In this document: positions 37,448 through 46,920 of the stretch, one piece after another
How the letters are laid out: every line of letters starts with the position of its first letter
How positions within the stretch are numbered: the first letter of the stretch is position 1
Assembly (NCBI GenBank): GCA_963752855.1
Contig: CAVVZX010000004.1
Coordinates: 69,291-133,290, forward strand
DNA from: DATJPW01 sp963752855
Lineage (GTDB): Bacteria > Desulfobacterota > Desulfomonilia > Desulfomonilales > Desulfomonilaceae
Direction: 5' to 3'
Length of the DNA: 64,000 bases
Notes under the pieces: generated by a model
Told to the model about the DNA's origin: nothing
Databases searched by the model: none
Seen by the model: only the letters and a program-made list of their open reading frames with translations
Translations under genes and position numbers: made by a program

Positions 37448-38076
37448 AGCTGACCTCCTCTGTAGTAGCCGTTCCACTTTGTTTCCCTTCAAGAGAGCCT
37501 GTCCTCGACCTGGCTTGCTTTATTACTCCAACGCTACGGTCCAGATTGACCAATTAGCACTAATCTTTTGTTGCCCTAGTCTTTCTTCGCGGATTAGCAG
37601 AGCCGAGGCGCCAAACCATCAGTATCTGCATAGTGATTCTGTTGTGTCACATGAAGTCGTAGCAATTTCCCCCCTGTTCCGAACTAATTGATAGACCCGA
37701 ATTTCACTCAGCCAAAAAATTTCGTCGATTTGATCCATTCCACAATTGTTTGTTTAGATGCGTCGGCAAGAAAAAAGTTCTTCAGACCGGAAACCAACTC
37801 CCCGTCGCGGCAACCCCGTCCCCTTGGTTGTAAAAGGATCTCAGTCAAGCTCCGGACATCATTAGAAATACTTAAAGCACACATTGGAGGCAACTCTTCA
37901 TCGAAGTTTTGGGGTGACAATACTCGAGCCGGGTTGACTGCCGCACTGTTTCCCGCGACAGTACTTCAGCGGCGTGAGACGATGAGATACTTCTCGGCCG
38001 TGCATTTTCCGTTTGCGGTTTCGGGCAGGGGACGGTGGTCCTGCCGGAGTGGAAGCGCTATCCAAACGAGGTACAG
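37448..38076. other. Gap with repeat copy B
   Basis: About 630 bp without a gene, mostly repeat copy B (37624-37810) and its surroundings. A GTG-started 14-codon extension of the MscS gene reaches 38035 but has no ribosome site. Confidence 0.5.
37624..37810. repeat. About 180-bp dispersed repeat, copy B
   Basis: ATGAAGTCGTAGCAATTTCC at 37651, CCCCTGTTCCGAACTAATTG, TTGTTTGTTTAGATGCGTCG and TTCTTCAGACCGGAAACCAA. The two copies flank the alpha/beta hydrolase gene in the same orientation, 1.4 kb apart. Confidence 0.85.
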
Positions 38077-39184
38077 ATGGAAATCGTAAGTGAATTGCTG
38101 GCCCGCATAGGAATTACTATGGCGGAAGGCTCTATACGTGGCGCCATCATAATTGCACTGTTAACGATCATCGTTGCCCGGATCGTCCGGGTCCTTGGGA
38201 ACAGAGCGGCAAGAGCCGTATGCCGATGGTCGGGACATGAGATACAGGGACAACTCCTCGAAATCGTCCACCCGCCGCTGTGGATAACCGTCTTACTGGT
38301 CGGTATCATTGCTGAAATCCGGTGGCTTATGCCCTCGCCGGTCGCGGATTTTGCCATACTTGGGGCGGCCAAGACCACTCTGGCGATCATATGGGCCATC
38401 GCCCTGGGCCGCATTCTTTCCTTGTTCTGCACGCGACTCAGCCAATCGCATCCTCAGGCCGCGGAGGTCTTTCGCCTAACCGAGAACATCGGCATGGCGC
38501 TTATAGGCATTATGGGGGTGCTGGCGGTCCTGTCGGTCTGGCAGGTCGATCTCACGCCGTTTCTCGCGTCCGCGGGTTTGGCGGGAGATCATTGTCGCCT
38601 TGGCCGCCAAGGACATCTTGGCCAATTTCTTCGGCGGCATTAATGTTTTTTTCGACAGACCCTTCAGGACCGGCGATTACATACTTCTGAATTCAGGTGA
38701 GCGAGGAGAGGTTGTGCATATCGGACTGAGGAGCACCAAAATCATCACCAGGGATGACGTTCTCGTTACGATTCCAAACTCTATCATGGCCAACTCGAAA
38801 ATCGTGAACGAAAGCGCTCCATACCCGAAATTTCGGGTAAGGACAAAAGTCTCGGTTGCGTACACTTCCGACCCTGACCAGGTGGAGGCGCTTCTCTTGA
38901 AAGCGGCCAAGGAAAATCCGCTGGTGACAGATGAACCTGGTCCGAGAGTGCGATTCCGGGCATTTGGAGAATCGGGACTCGAATTCGAGCTGCTGTGTTG
39001 GATCCACGAACCCAGGCAGAAAGGAAGGGCTCTGCACGAAGTCAATCGTGCGATTCTCACTGAATTCAACCGGGCTGGAATCGTCTTCTCGGTGCCCCAG
39101 CGAGACATTTACCTGCACCAGCCGGCCAATCAATCGGAGAGCGGTGAAGTTGAGGCTCATCCTGCCCGTCCACAAAGTAAGTAA
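38077..39184 (+). CDS. Mechanosensitive channel MscS family, one frameshift
   Basis: A small-conductance mechanosensitive channel in the inner membrane. Hydrophobic helices are at GAIIIALLTIIVARIVRVLG, WITVLLVGIIAEI, TTLAIIWAIALGRIL and GMALIGIMGVLAVLSVWQV. The pore helix TPFLASAGLAG is followed by a break near 38585, and the next frame gives IIVALAAKDILANFFGGINV, RTGDYILLNSGERGEVVHIG and VTIPNSIMANSKIVN, all MscS signatures. The combined length is about 370 residues. It releases solutes on hypo-osmotic shock. Confidence 0.87.
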
Positions 39185-39533
39185 TCGTTCATCGCAGAAA
39201 CGCAGAGGGGATGTCGGTCACCGAATTGACCTCACTCAACCGCTTTCTTTACCAGATCCCCAATCCCCAAGATGTTCTTCATCAATTGCTCCGGAATGCC
39301 ATGCCGAGAGGGCCTTCAATGAGAAGATGCTTATGAATTTCCGGGCCTGCAACGTTCCGCTGGTTTCTGCTTTGGCTGTCCTCGCCGACATGAGGAGGAA
39401 AGGCTTGACTTGTCACCAGACACAAGCGTAATCAGTCAATCTGTGGCGTACTTTTAGACCGCGATTCTCTGCACTTATCTATCGAAAGGTGCACCCTTCC
39501 GGTTTCGCGACCGGTGGAGGAGTCTCGGGAAAG
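39185..39533. other. Gap between mscS-like and sulP-like genes
   Basis: About 350 bp. The stretch GAGGGCCTTCAATGAGAAGA to CTGCAACGTTCCGCTGG gives no recognisable protein. Nothing supported. Confidence 0.45.
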
Positions 39534-41290
39534 ATGAAGAGTGAAGGACGAGACTGGGCGCTTCCAATCTTGCAAGGCATGCTGCCCATCAAGATCTCCG
39601 AGATACCTGCCAATATTATTGCCGGCGCCACGCTAGCTGCTCTGGCTATCCCGGAGGTTATGGGATACACGGAGATCGCCGGGACACCGGTAATCACCGG
39701 CCTATATACCATTCTGATCCCCATGGGCGTGTACGCCATCTTTGGATCGTCCCGGCATCTGGTGGTTGGAGCTGACTCCGCAACAGCGGCGATGTTGGCA
39801 TCGGGTCTCTCAGGCCTTGCCGTCTCCGGGTCAGCCGAGCACCTAGCCTTGGCCGGCGTGCTGGCAATTATGGCTGCGGCCTTTCTCATAATTTCGCGTG
39901 TTGTTGGTCTGGGATTATTAGCGGACTTCCTGTCTCGGTACCCGTACTCGTGGGCTTCCTGACCGGTGTCGGTATCCAGGTGGCCCTCGGTGAAGTTTGC
40001 AGGCTTCTCGGAAATCCAGGTACCGGAAGCGACCTGGTCACACGACTCCTATACAGCGCCCGGCACATTGATAAGGTAAACGGCCTCCATTTGGCGGTGG
40101 GGATCAGTGTGCTTGTAATCGTCGTCGCTTTTAAGAGGGTCTCGAAGAAAATACCGGGAGCATTAATCGCGGTAATTGGCGCAATCATCACGAGCTTCGC
40201 ACTGAATCTCTCCTCCTACGGCGTCTCCACTCTGGGACCTGTCCCTAGTGGGCTACCGGCGCTCGGCCTACCGAACGTCGATTGGTCCTGGGGCCTCATG
40301 TGGAATCTCATCCCCGTGGCATTCTCAATTTTTGTGGTGATTCTTACTCAAAGCGCTGCCACTTCCCAAGCGTTTGCGGCTCGGTACAACGAGAGTTTCA
40401 GAGAGGATACCGATCTGGTCGGCCTCGGCATCGCCAATCTTGGCGCGGGACTGTCCGGAACATTTGTTGTAAATGGGAGCCCGACGAAGACGGAGATGGT
40501 GGATAGCGCCGGAGGTAAGAGCCAGCTCGCGCAGATCACTACGACTGTCATAGTGTTGCTCGTATTGCTGTACCTTACGGGTCCACTGGAATACTTGCCA
40601 AAAGCCGCTCTGTCCGCCATCGTCCTTCTTATTGGTGTGAACCTGATTGATATCGAAGGAATGCGAAAGATCCATGCTCAGGCCCCGGTCGAGTTTTGGG
40701 TAGCGCTACTCACCGCAGCGGTGGTGGTGTTCGCTGGTGTGGAGCGAGGCATCGTATTCGCCATGGCTCTCTCCCTTATCGCACATACTCGCCACGGATA
40801 CAGACCGAAGAATGGGGTACCTGTACCGGCCGTACCCAGTGGCTGGCAGAGATTAGCGGTTTCCAGACCCGCTCAAGCCGCTCCAGGGCTCCTGATCTAC
40901 CGTTTCACGCATGGCATGTACTATGCCAACGCCGGATGGTTCTCCCAACAGGCCCTCGATTTGGTTCAAGGATCGCAACCTCCTCTAAAATGGTTCGGTA
41001 TCGAGGCATCAGGAGTGGACGATGTGGACTTCACCGCTGCGGAAGCTCTCCGCTCGACGTACACTCTTCTGAAAGATCGGGGGATACAGCTAGCGTTTGC
41101 CGGGGTGTCAGAAGAGGTGAAAGCAAAGCTGGATCGCTATGGACTGACCGACTTGGTGGGCAATGACAACTTCTTTACGACTGTCCAAGAGCTGGTCACC
41201 GCTTACCAGCAAGACACTCGAGACAGAGAATCCGTGAGACGTTTCACCAATGGGTCGAAGTCCGGACTGTTGCATTCTAATGCCTTATGA
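39534..41290 (+). CDS. SulP family anion permease with STAS domain, one frameshift
   Basis: A SLC26/SulP transporter. KISEIPANIIAGATLAALAI and PEVMGYTEIAGTPVITGLYT are the SulP signature. SSRHLVVGADSATAAMLASG follows, then a break near 39940 and the continuation PVLVGFLTGVGIQVALGEV. About ten further hydrophobic helices lead to a cytosolic STAS domain at the end (GLLIYRFTHGMYYANAGWFS, then ASGVDDVDFTAAEALRS). ATG 39534 is taken over GTG 39489. Total about 585 residues. The substrate (sulfate, bicarbonate, chloride or dicarboxylate) cannot be told; sulfate would fit a sulfate-reducing host. Confidence 0.88.
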
Positions 41291-41781
41291 CCCTCGTCTT
41301 CAGCCATAACGCTAACTCAGAACCTGGACCGTCTTCTTGGGAGTCAGGCCAAGATATCATTTTGTGGGTCGATTAATGCCATTGCAATGTCATTCTCGTA
41401 AATGCTCTCGATTATCTCCTTATTTGTTTCCCATGAGGACACGTGCCACCTCGATCTCTACCCCTTGATGAACGCGAGCGGGTCCGCGTTGACGTGGTCC
41501 TTGAGGGTCGTGCACATGCCGTGCGGCGCTCCTGGATATATCTTCAACGTAGCGCCCTCCGGGGAAACCGAAGTAGGTGAAGATTTACGATTTTATCGAT
41601 CCAACGGAAATCCGTATTCAAATACTGAAACTGTCTGCCGCAATCGGATTGCCTCGAAGACAAAGTCAGTAAGCATCATCCGCCGACGCCTGATCGCATC
41701 CTCGCCAACCGGGGCTAGCTCGACGCCAACCCCTGTCGGCGAGGACTTCGCTCTCCAAAACACCGGATCCGTCGCGCGCCG
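41291..41781. other. Gap with a hydrolase remnant
   Basis: About 490 bp; apart from the hydrolase C-terminal fragment at 41458-41565 it contains no gene. Confidence 0.45.
41458..41565 (-). pseudogene. Remnant of an alpha/beta hydrolase C-terminus
   Basis: Minus-strand reading ATLKIYPGAPHGMCTTLKDH then VNADPLAFIKG followed by a stop at 41458. This is the typical end of non-haem chloroperoxidase/arylesterase-type hydrolases, including the catalytic His in APHG. No upstream part of the enzyme exists in the adjoining sequence, so it is a truncated relic of about 36 codons. It resembles the fragment at about 36050. Confidence 0.55.
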
Positions 41782-42795
41782 TTAGCTCTTCTTCTGATGC
41801 GGCGTGCCAATGTACGGGAACTCCTTGAGAATGTCGGTGTGCGGCTTGAGACCGGTAGGAGGAATATCGCCCTTGGAGAGGAAGGCGAGGCGATGATCTA
41901 TGACGTCGTCAGTAAAAGAGCGGCCGTTTGGATACTTCGCGGGCTTCGAAGGATCGAAGCACAGCATGTCGGGCAGAATGCGGTCAGCATCGATCGCGGC
42001 GATTGCTTCTTCGCGGGTGTAATTGCCCGTATGCCCCATCAAGTGAACAAACTGATCCGTCCAACGCTTGCGATCGTTGACCGGCTCGCTGGCGTTGTAT
42101 TCCAATTTGGTGTCGTCGGTATTGAAGAAGCTGCTGACGCTCGGGTGGCCGGCGCGATCGACATGAAGCAGCTTGCCGTCCTTGCGCACGCTGCACCGCC
42201 CCCAGATCCGGATCTCCGGGTTCGCGCCGAACTCGCTTGTCGGCAGCTCGATCACTGTCGAGAACACATTGGCTTCCGTATTTGAATCCACGCCGGTCCA
42301 CGGAGACTTGCCGCCCAGGTGGGGTGCGGTGAAATTTCTGCCGCCCGAGGTATCGAACAGATCCTTGATTCCGTCGTAGTCGAAAAAGAAAGCGTCGCTG
42401 CGAGTACCGGCGAAGAACGTGTAGGCGCCGGACGTGACGATGTTGGGCTTGGCGCCGAAGGAGACCTCGGCATCGGCGATGATCTTCGTCCCAACAGCTT
42501 CGACCGAGCGGGATTCCTCGCCTTTTGCCACGAAGACGTTCACGGTCTGCATACCGTTTTGCGGCGGCGAGAACACGTAACTGATCGCGATGTCCGTCAG
42601 GCAGTCTCCGTCGTTATCAATGTTGAGGCGGTAGATGGCGTCAGGGTGGAGCGCATCGGCATTCGGATTTGCATTGAGGATGATCACAGTCCTCGACGGG
42701 TCAGTGGGCGACTGGAACGCGTAGAGGTCGCAGAGGTCGAGTCTTTGGTCCCCGAGAGGTGGACCGAGGCTGAGTCCAGTAAAATGGTTCGACAT
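41782..42795 (-). CDS. DUF4331 family protein
   Basis: A 337-residue protein. LDLCDLYAFQSPTDPSRTVI, LNANPNADALHPDAIYRLNI and IDNDGDCLTDIAISYVF are the N-terminal DUF4331 features. GAYTFFAGTRSDAFFFDYDG and IELPTSEFGANPEIRIWGRC follow. ATG 42795 has a near-perfect AAGGAGGGA, so an upstream extension to 43086 is rejected. It has no signal peptide and no catalytic assignment. Family members are beta-rich, sometimes exported, and of unknown function. Confidence 0.85.
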   Translation of the reverse strand: MSNHFTGLSLGPPLGDQRLDLCDLYAFQSPTDPSRTVIILNANPNADALHPDAIYRLNIDNDGDCLTDIAISYVFSPPQNGMQTVNVFVAKGEESRSVEAVGTKIIADAEVSFGAKPNIVTSGAYTFFAGTRSDAFFFDYDGIKDLFDTSGGRNFTAPHLGGKSPWTGVDSNTEANVFSTVIELPTSEFGANPEIRIWGRCSVRKDGKLLHVDRAGHPSVSSFFNTDDTKLEYNASEPVNDRKRWTDQFVHLMGHTGNYTREEAIAAIDADRILPDMLCFDPSKPAKYPNGRSFTDDVIDHRLAFLSKGDIPPTGLKPHTDILKEFPYIGTPHQKKS

Positions 42796-43634
42796 TTTTA
42801 GTCCCTCCTTAAGATAAGCATTTGCTCTTGGGTCAACCGTGCGTAAGGTTGGATTGTAAAAGATGGGTAGATGAGAAGCTGGGTGGGCCTGCGAAAGCGG
42901 CGGCTTCAAGAATAGCTCGATGCTGTGATAATGATGCTCCCCCTCCATTCTTTGGTTAGACGATGTAGAAGCGTTTGCCTGCTTGGCCGTTGCAGCCATG
43001 TCATCGCACTGTGGCCAACGACCCCAGGCGCCTAACAAATAGGTGTGCGGATAGTGATTCTTTTGCGTTGCATGAAGTCGTAGCAATTTTCCCCCCTTGC
43101 CGAACTAATTGATGGAACCGAATTTCACTCAGCCAAAATCTTTCACCAATTTGTGCGTCACATAATCTATTAGTCTTAGATACCGTGACGACGAAAAAGA
43201 TCCTCGGGCCACCAAACTGTCCATAGGCTGGCAGGAGGGCGACTCGCCAGTCGCCCCTACAAGCAGGGCTAGGATTGTCATTGCTAGGAGCGGAATCCCG
43301 AGTTTCGCTAGATGTCGATCTCGTTGCTCGGGGAGATAGCTTCACTCGCTCCCTGTTTTGATGGGGTCAGGCTTTCAGCAGGATCGGAATGACATTCCCG
43401 GAGTCCGATGTTTCCCCCTCCTCTCCGCATGAAACTTTACGATTGCGAGGGGTTAACAATTTCTGGTGACAAGCGAGGGCCGTCGATTTATCCTGGAACA
43501 AAGGGGGGTAGACGGAATAGCAAATTGCGAATTCGAATATTGGGCAAGTCCGGCTCCAAATTAATTTTACGGGATTATTGAATTAATGTCCGATCGCGTC
43601 ACTCACTAACTTGCATTTAACAAGGAGACTTAGC
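42796..43634. other. Long gap with repeat copy C
   Basis: About 840 bp without a supported gene. It holds repeat copy C (43048-43190), a fragment GCGACTCGCCAGTCGCCCCT at about 43239 that is itself a small palindrome, and the region upstream of the ferritin-like gene. Confidence 0.5.
43048..43190. repeat. About 180-bp dispersed repeat, copy C
   Basis: GGATAGTGATTCTTTTGCGT, ATGAAGTCGTAGCAATTTTC, CCGAACTAATTGATGG and TTTCACTCAGCCAAAA. The left two thirds match copies A and B; the right end resembles copy D instead (ATTAGTCTTAGA and AAAAGATCCTCGGGCC). Confidence 0.8.
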
Positions 43635-44192
43635 ATGACTCAAGAAGCTAGAGAACAAAGGAAGACAGAGGTAATTGAAGTCTTGAACAAGGCCCGCGGA
43701 ATGGAATTGCAGGCGATAGCTCAGTACATGAACCAACATTACAATTTGGACGACATGGATTACGGGGATATGGCGGCAAAGATCAAACTAATAGCCATCG
43801 ATGAGATGCGCCATGCGGAGATGTTTGCGGAGCGAATCAAGGAACTGGAGGGGGAACCGACCGTAGAGGCTGCGGCGAAGGCTGAAAAAGGTCAGGAGGT
43901 CCAAGTTGTCTTTTCATTTGACGCGGGCCTTGAAGACAATACAATCGACACATACAATCAATTCCTGTTGGTCTGCCGAGAAAACGGCGATAGCACCAGC
44001 GTGAAAATTTTTGAAACAATTATTGACGAAGAACAGATTCATTTCAACTACTTCGACAATGTGAACGATCACATCGAGAAGCTTGGCGAAAGATATCTCG
44101 CCCAAATTGCCGGGACGCCATCCACTACAGGATTACAGAAACAGGGCTTTGTTGTAAGACAGGCCGGCGCCGGGACGCAGGGTGGCGCATAA
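43635..44192 (+). CDS. Bacterioferritin / ferritin-like di-iron protein
   Basis: A 185-residue four-helix-bundle protein. Di-iron ligands are visible as ARGMELQAIAQYM (Glu), AIDEMRHAEMFAERI (Glu-x2-His) and TIIDEEQIHFNYFD (Glu-x2-His). The Met in DEMRHAE stands where bacterioferritin binds haem between subunits. It stores iron or removes peroxide. AAGGAG precedes ATG 43635. A Gly/Gln/Ala-rich tail of about 20 residues after the bundle is unusual. Monocistronic, with a long upstream gap. Confidence 0.88.
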   Translation: MTQEAREQRKTEVIEVLNKARGMELQAIAQYMNQHYNLDDMDYGDMAAKIKLIAIDEMRHAEMFAERIKELEGEPTVEAAAKAEKGQEVQVVFSFDAGLEDNTIDTYNQFLLVCRENGDSTSVKIFETIIDEEQIHFNYFDNVNDHIEKLGERYLAQIAGTPSTTGLQKQGFVVRQAGAGTQGGA

Positions 44193-44242
44193 TATTGCGG
44201 AATTCGCAGTATTTAAATCAGTGCCCTGCCGCGATTAAGGAG

Positions 44243-44989
44243 TTACGCGGTAAATCCACCGTCGATGCTGAAGCTGGCGCCTGTCACGTAGCTTGCCTCA
44301 GGGCTGGCCAGGTATGCCACCAGTGAAGCGATTTCGTCGCCGGATCCATAGCGGGGCAGGGCCATAACTTTCTCGATCAGCATCCTACCGAAATCGCTGT
44401 CAGACGGATTCATATCGGTCTCAACCGGACCGGGCTGCACATTGTTAATCGTGATTCCGCGCCGGCCGAGGTCGCGGGCCAGTCCTTTAACCATTCCCAC
44501 GAGAGCGGCCTTGCTCATCGCGTAGACGGCCATGCCTGTATTGGGGACGCGCTCGGCGTTGCAGCTCCCGATGTTGATGATACGCCCACCCGACTGCATG
44601 TGCTTCACTGCGGCCTGTGTGGCCACGAAAACCGCGCGCACATTCACCGCGAGAGTGCGATCCAAATCTTCGAGGCGATAGTCGTCGACCGGCGCCATAA
44701 TCGCGATGCCGGCGTTGTTGACCAGAATGTCTATGCCGCCCAGTTCCCTTACTGTGCGCTCCACGGCCGCAACCACCGCTTTCGCGTCGGCGCTGTCAGC
44801 CTGGATTGCAAGAGACTTCACGCCGAATGCCTGCGCCGCTCTCACCGTTTCGTCGGCCTGGTCGGGTTTGCTGACATATGTCAGCGCCACGTGAGCGCCT
44901 TCGCCGGCCAGACGCTTTGCGATGGCCGCTCCCATACCACGGCTGCCGCCGGTTACCAGCGCTCGTTTGTTTTCAAGTCGATGATTCAT
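44243..44989 (-). CDS. Short-chain dehydrogenase/reductase (FabG-like)
   Basis: An intact 248-residue classical SDR: ALVTGGSRGMGAAIAKRLAG (cofactor loop), DILVNNAGIAIMAPVDDY (NNAG), GGRIINIGSCNA (catalytic Ser), YAMSKAALVGMVKGLARDLG (Tyr-x3-Lys) and GASFSIDGGFTA at the end. Basic residues after the second strand suggest NADPH. AAGGAG precedes ATG 44989. The substrate is not predictable. It is convergent with the ferritin-like gene. Confidence 0.92.
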   Translation of the reverse strand: MNHRLENKRALVTGGSRGMGAAIAKRLAGEGAHVALTYVSKPDQADETVRAAQAFGVKSLAIQADSADAKAVVAAVERTVRELGGIDILVNNAGIAIMAPVDDYRLEDLDRTLAVNVRAVFVATQAAVKHMQSGGRIINIGSCNAERVPNTGMAVYAMSKAALVGMVKGLARDLGRRGITINNVQPGPVETDMNPSDSDFGRMLIEKVMALPRYGSGDEIASLVAYLASPEASYVTGASFSIDGGFTA

Positions 44990-45120
44990 CCCGTTTCTCC
45001 TTAATTCTGGCTAGGTTTGTCTCGCGGTCGAGGCGGGCCCAATAAGACGTTAGGCGCCGCGCTTGCAGGCGATTCGAGGGTGTCAGGATGCTGCTTGGAT
45101 GCCCATGGTTATTGCTCGGC

Positions 45121-45235
45121 CTAAAATCGTCATCAATTTGGCAATCACCAAGTGTATTAGTTTTAGATGCGCTGGCGAGGCAAAAGATCCTCGACCGGCG
45201 ACAACTCACCGTCGCGACGATCCTGTCCTCGATTG
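45121..45235. repeat. Dispersed repeat, copy D (partial)
   Basis: CACCAAGTGTATTAGTTTTA, GATGCGCTGGCGAGGCAAAA and GATCCTCGACCGGCGACAAC, then CCGTCGCGACGATCCTGTCC, match the right half of copies A-C. The left half is missing. It is part of a 426-bp gap (44990-45418) with no gene. Confidence 0.65.
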
Positions 45236-45418
45236 CTCGGGCGCTTCGGTCAACTTTGAGATCCTGGTTGACTGGCTGTCTAGCTGTTGGTATGCTGGTT
45301 CAGTGCGGTAAGATGGACTCTTCAGCGACGCAACGACTGCCCTCACTGCGTCGATCTTTCTGTCGGACAGTACCGTGACTTTTTCGGGGGATTCCACACA
45401 ACATAAAAGGGGTATTTG

Positions 45419-46225
45419 ATGGCTATAATCACGATTTCCCGGGGTTCCTACAGCAAAGGCAAAGAGGTGGCCGAAAAGGTGGCGGAACGGTTGGGGTATA
45501 CCTGCGTCTCGCGTGATCTTCTCGTTGAGACTTCGGAACACTTTAACATCCCGGAAATAAAGCTGGTCCGCGCTCTTCACGATGCTCCATCAGTGCTGGA
45601 ACGATTCACCTACGGGAAAGAGCGGTACTTGGCGTACATCACTTCAACTCTTTTCCATCACGCGCAAAAAGACGACATGGTCTACCACGGCCTTGCCGGT
45701 CATTTCATTCTGCGTGGCGTCAAACATATGCTGAATGTCCGCATTCTCGCCAATATTGAGGATCGTGTCCGTCTCGAAATGGAACGAGAGAACCTTCCTT
45801 ACGAAGAGGCCCTCCGGGTGATCAGGAAAGACGACGACGAGCGAAGGCAATGGAGTTTGAAAGTCTATGGGGTAGATACATGGGACGCAAGTCCGTATGA
45901 CCTTGTGATCCACATCGGAAAACTTACCGCGGATGATGCGGTAGACATCATTTGCCGAGCAATGCAGTCACAGCGTTTCAAAACTACTCCCCAATCTCAA
46001 AAAGAAGTGGACGACCTCGCTTGCGCCGCTCGCGTGAAGGCCGCTCTGGTGAACCTGGTCCCAGGCGCAAATGTGAGCGCTCGAGAAGGGACGATCTACG
46101 TGGACGCGAGGGCTACACTGACGCAAGAATCTCAGATCACAGATGAAATCAGAGCGCTGGTGCATGAAGTTCCCGGAGTCAAAGAGGTCAAGGTCCATGT
46201 AAGCCCGCCAACAGTTTATGAGTAA
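45419..46225 (+). CDS. Cytidylate-kinase-like protein with C-terminal BON domain
   Basis: A 268-residue fusion. Residues 1-195 match the cytidylate kinase-like family (AAK6/CMP-kinase-2): IITISRGSYSKGKEVAEKVA is a variant nucleotide loop, then LGYTCVSRDLLVETSEHFNI and VYHGLAGHFILRGVKHMLNV, then RKDDDERRQWSLKVYGVD with the basic lid. Residues 205-266 are a BON domain (ARVKAALVNLVPGANVSARE, ending VPGVKEVKVHV), normally a membrane- or lipid-associated module. It is not a housekeeping Cmk because the P-loop is altered. It is followed by CBS and HPP genes in the same direction, suggesting a signalling or transport unit. ATG 45419, ribosome site AAAAGGGG. Confidence 0.85.
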   Translation: MAIITISRGSYSKGKEVAEKVAERLGYTCVSRDLLVETSEHFNIPEIKLVRALHDAPSVLERFTYGKERYLAYITSTLFHHAQKDDMVYHGLAGHFILRGVKHMLNVRILANIEDRVRLEMERENLPYEEALRVIRKDDDERRQWSLKVYGVDTWDASPYDLVIHIGKLTADDAVDIICRAMQSQRFKTTPQSQKEVDDLACAARVKAALVNLVPGANVSAREGTIYVDARATLTQESQITDEIRALVHEVPGVKEVKVHVSPPTVYE

Positions 46226-46308
46226 CCGATTGTGGTATGACCGCCGAAAGTCTGCGGCCGGCTTTCATGGGGGAAAGCCCGACGAACGTCTAAACGCGAG
46301 GGTGAGAA

Positions 46309-46920
46309 ATGACTGAAACAACAATCGAAGCATGTGTTCCTGTGGACATTTCGGATGATGATATTTTCGAGGCCATGCGAGATATACCAGGTTACTTGGA
46401 TATAACTCCGGGAGATTTCAAAGAGGTATATCTCAATGCCTATCAGCATGCCCTTAAGAGGCTGGCTCGCTCGATTACGGTCGCAAGTGTCATGAATCGA
46501 GATGTCGCTTTCGTTCGGGAAACCACTCCATTGAAAGAAGTAGCGGAACTCATGGCCGCCAGGAAGGTCTCAGGCGTCCCTGTTTTGGATGATAATGGGC
46601 AAGTTGTGGGAGTGATATCTGACAAGGATTTCCTGGAGGTCATGGGGGCAGGAAAGGCCGACAGCTTTATGATGGTGGTTGCCAAATGTCTCCTGGGCAA
46701 GGGATGTCTGGCCGCTCCTCATCACGCAAGATTCGCAAAGGACATCATGACCTCGCCCGCGGTGACGGTTAAGCCGGAGACTCCGATTCTTGAAGTGGCA
46801 GACATCTTTACGCAAAAGAAAATTAACCGTGCGCCTGTGGTGGACGCCGAAGGTCGCATGATCGGAATAGTATCAAGAGCCGATGTGCTGAAATCGTCTT
46901 TCTTCCCGGAGGGGGCATGA
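46309..46920 (+). CDS. CBS-pair protein
   Basis: A 203-residue cytosolic protein. After an N-terminal helical segment (DIFEAMRDIPGYLDITPGDF) come two CBS motifs: VASVMNRDVAFVRETTPLKE then VSGVPVLDDNGQVVGVISDK, and AKDIMTSPAVTVKPETPILE then INRAPVVDAEGRMIGIVSRA. Together they form a Bateman module that binds adenine nucleotides. Its stop overlaps the start of the HPP gene (ATGA at 46917), so translation is coupled. It probably senses nucleotide state for the membrane partner. Confidence 0.92.
   Translation: MTETTIEACVPVDISDDDIFEAMRDIPGYLDITPGDFKEVYLNAYQHALKRLARSITVASVMNRDVAFVRETTPLKEVAELMAARKVSGVPVLDDNGQVVGVISDKDFLEVMGAGKADSFMMVVAKCLLGKGCLAAPHHARFAKDIMTSPAVTVKPETPILEVADIFTQKKINRAPVVDAEGRMIGIVSRADVLKSSFFPEGA

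Noticed and set aside
42796..43086. A longer N-terminus for the DUF4331 protein
   Set aside because: The extension lacks family homology and overlaps the repeat region, while ATG 42795 has a near-perfect ribosome site.
36200..43345. A conserved minus-strand reading frame in the 180-bp repeats (FFLPGASKQTI, RGEIATTSCNA)
   Set aside because: The frame is interrupted by a stop in copy B and the right part diverges in copy C, so nucleotide conservation of the repeat explains it better than coding.
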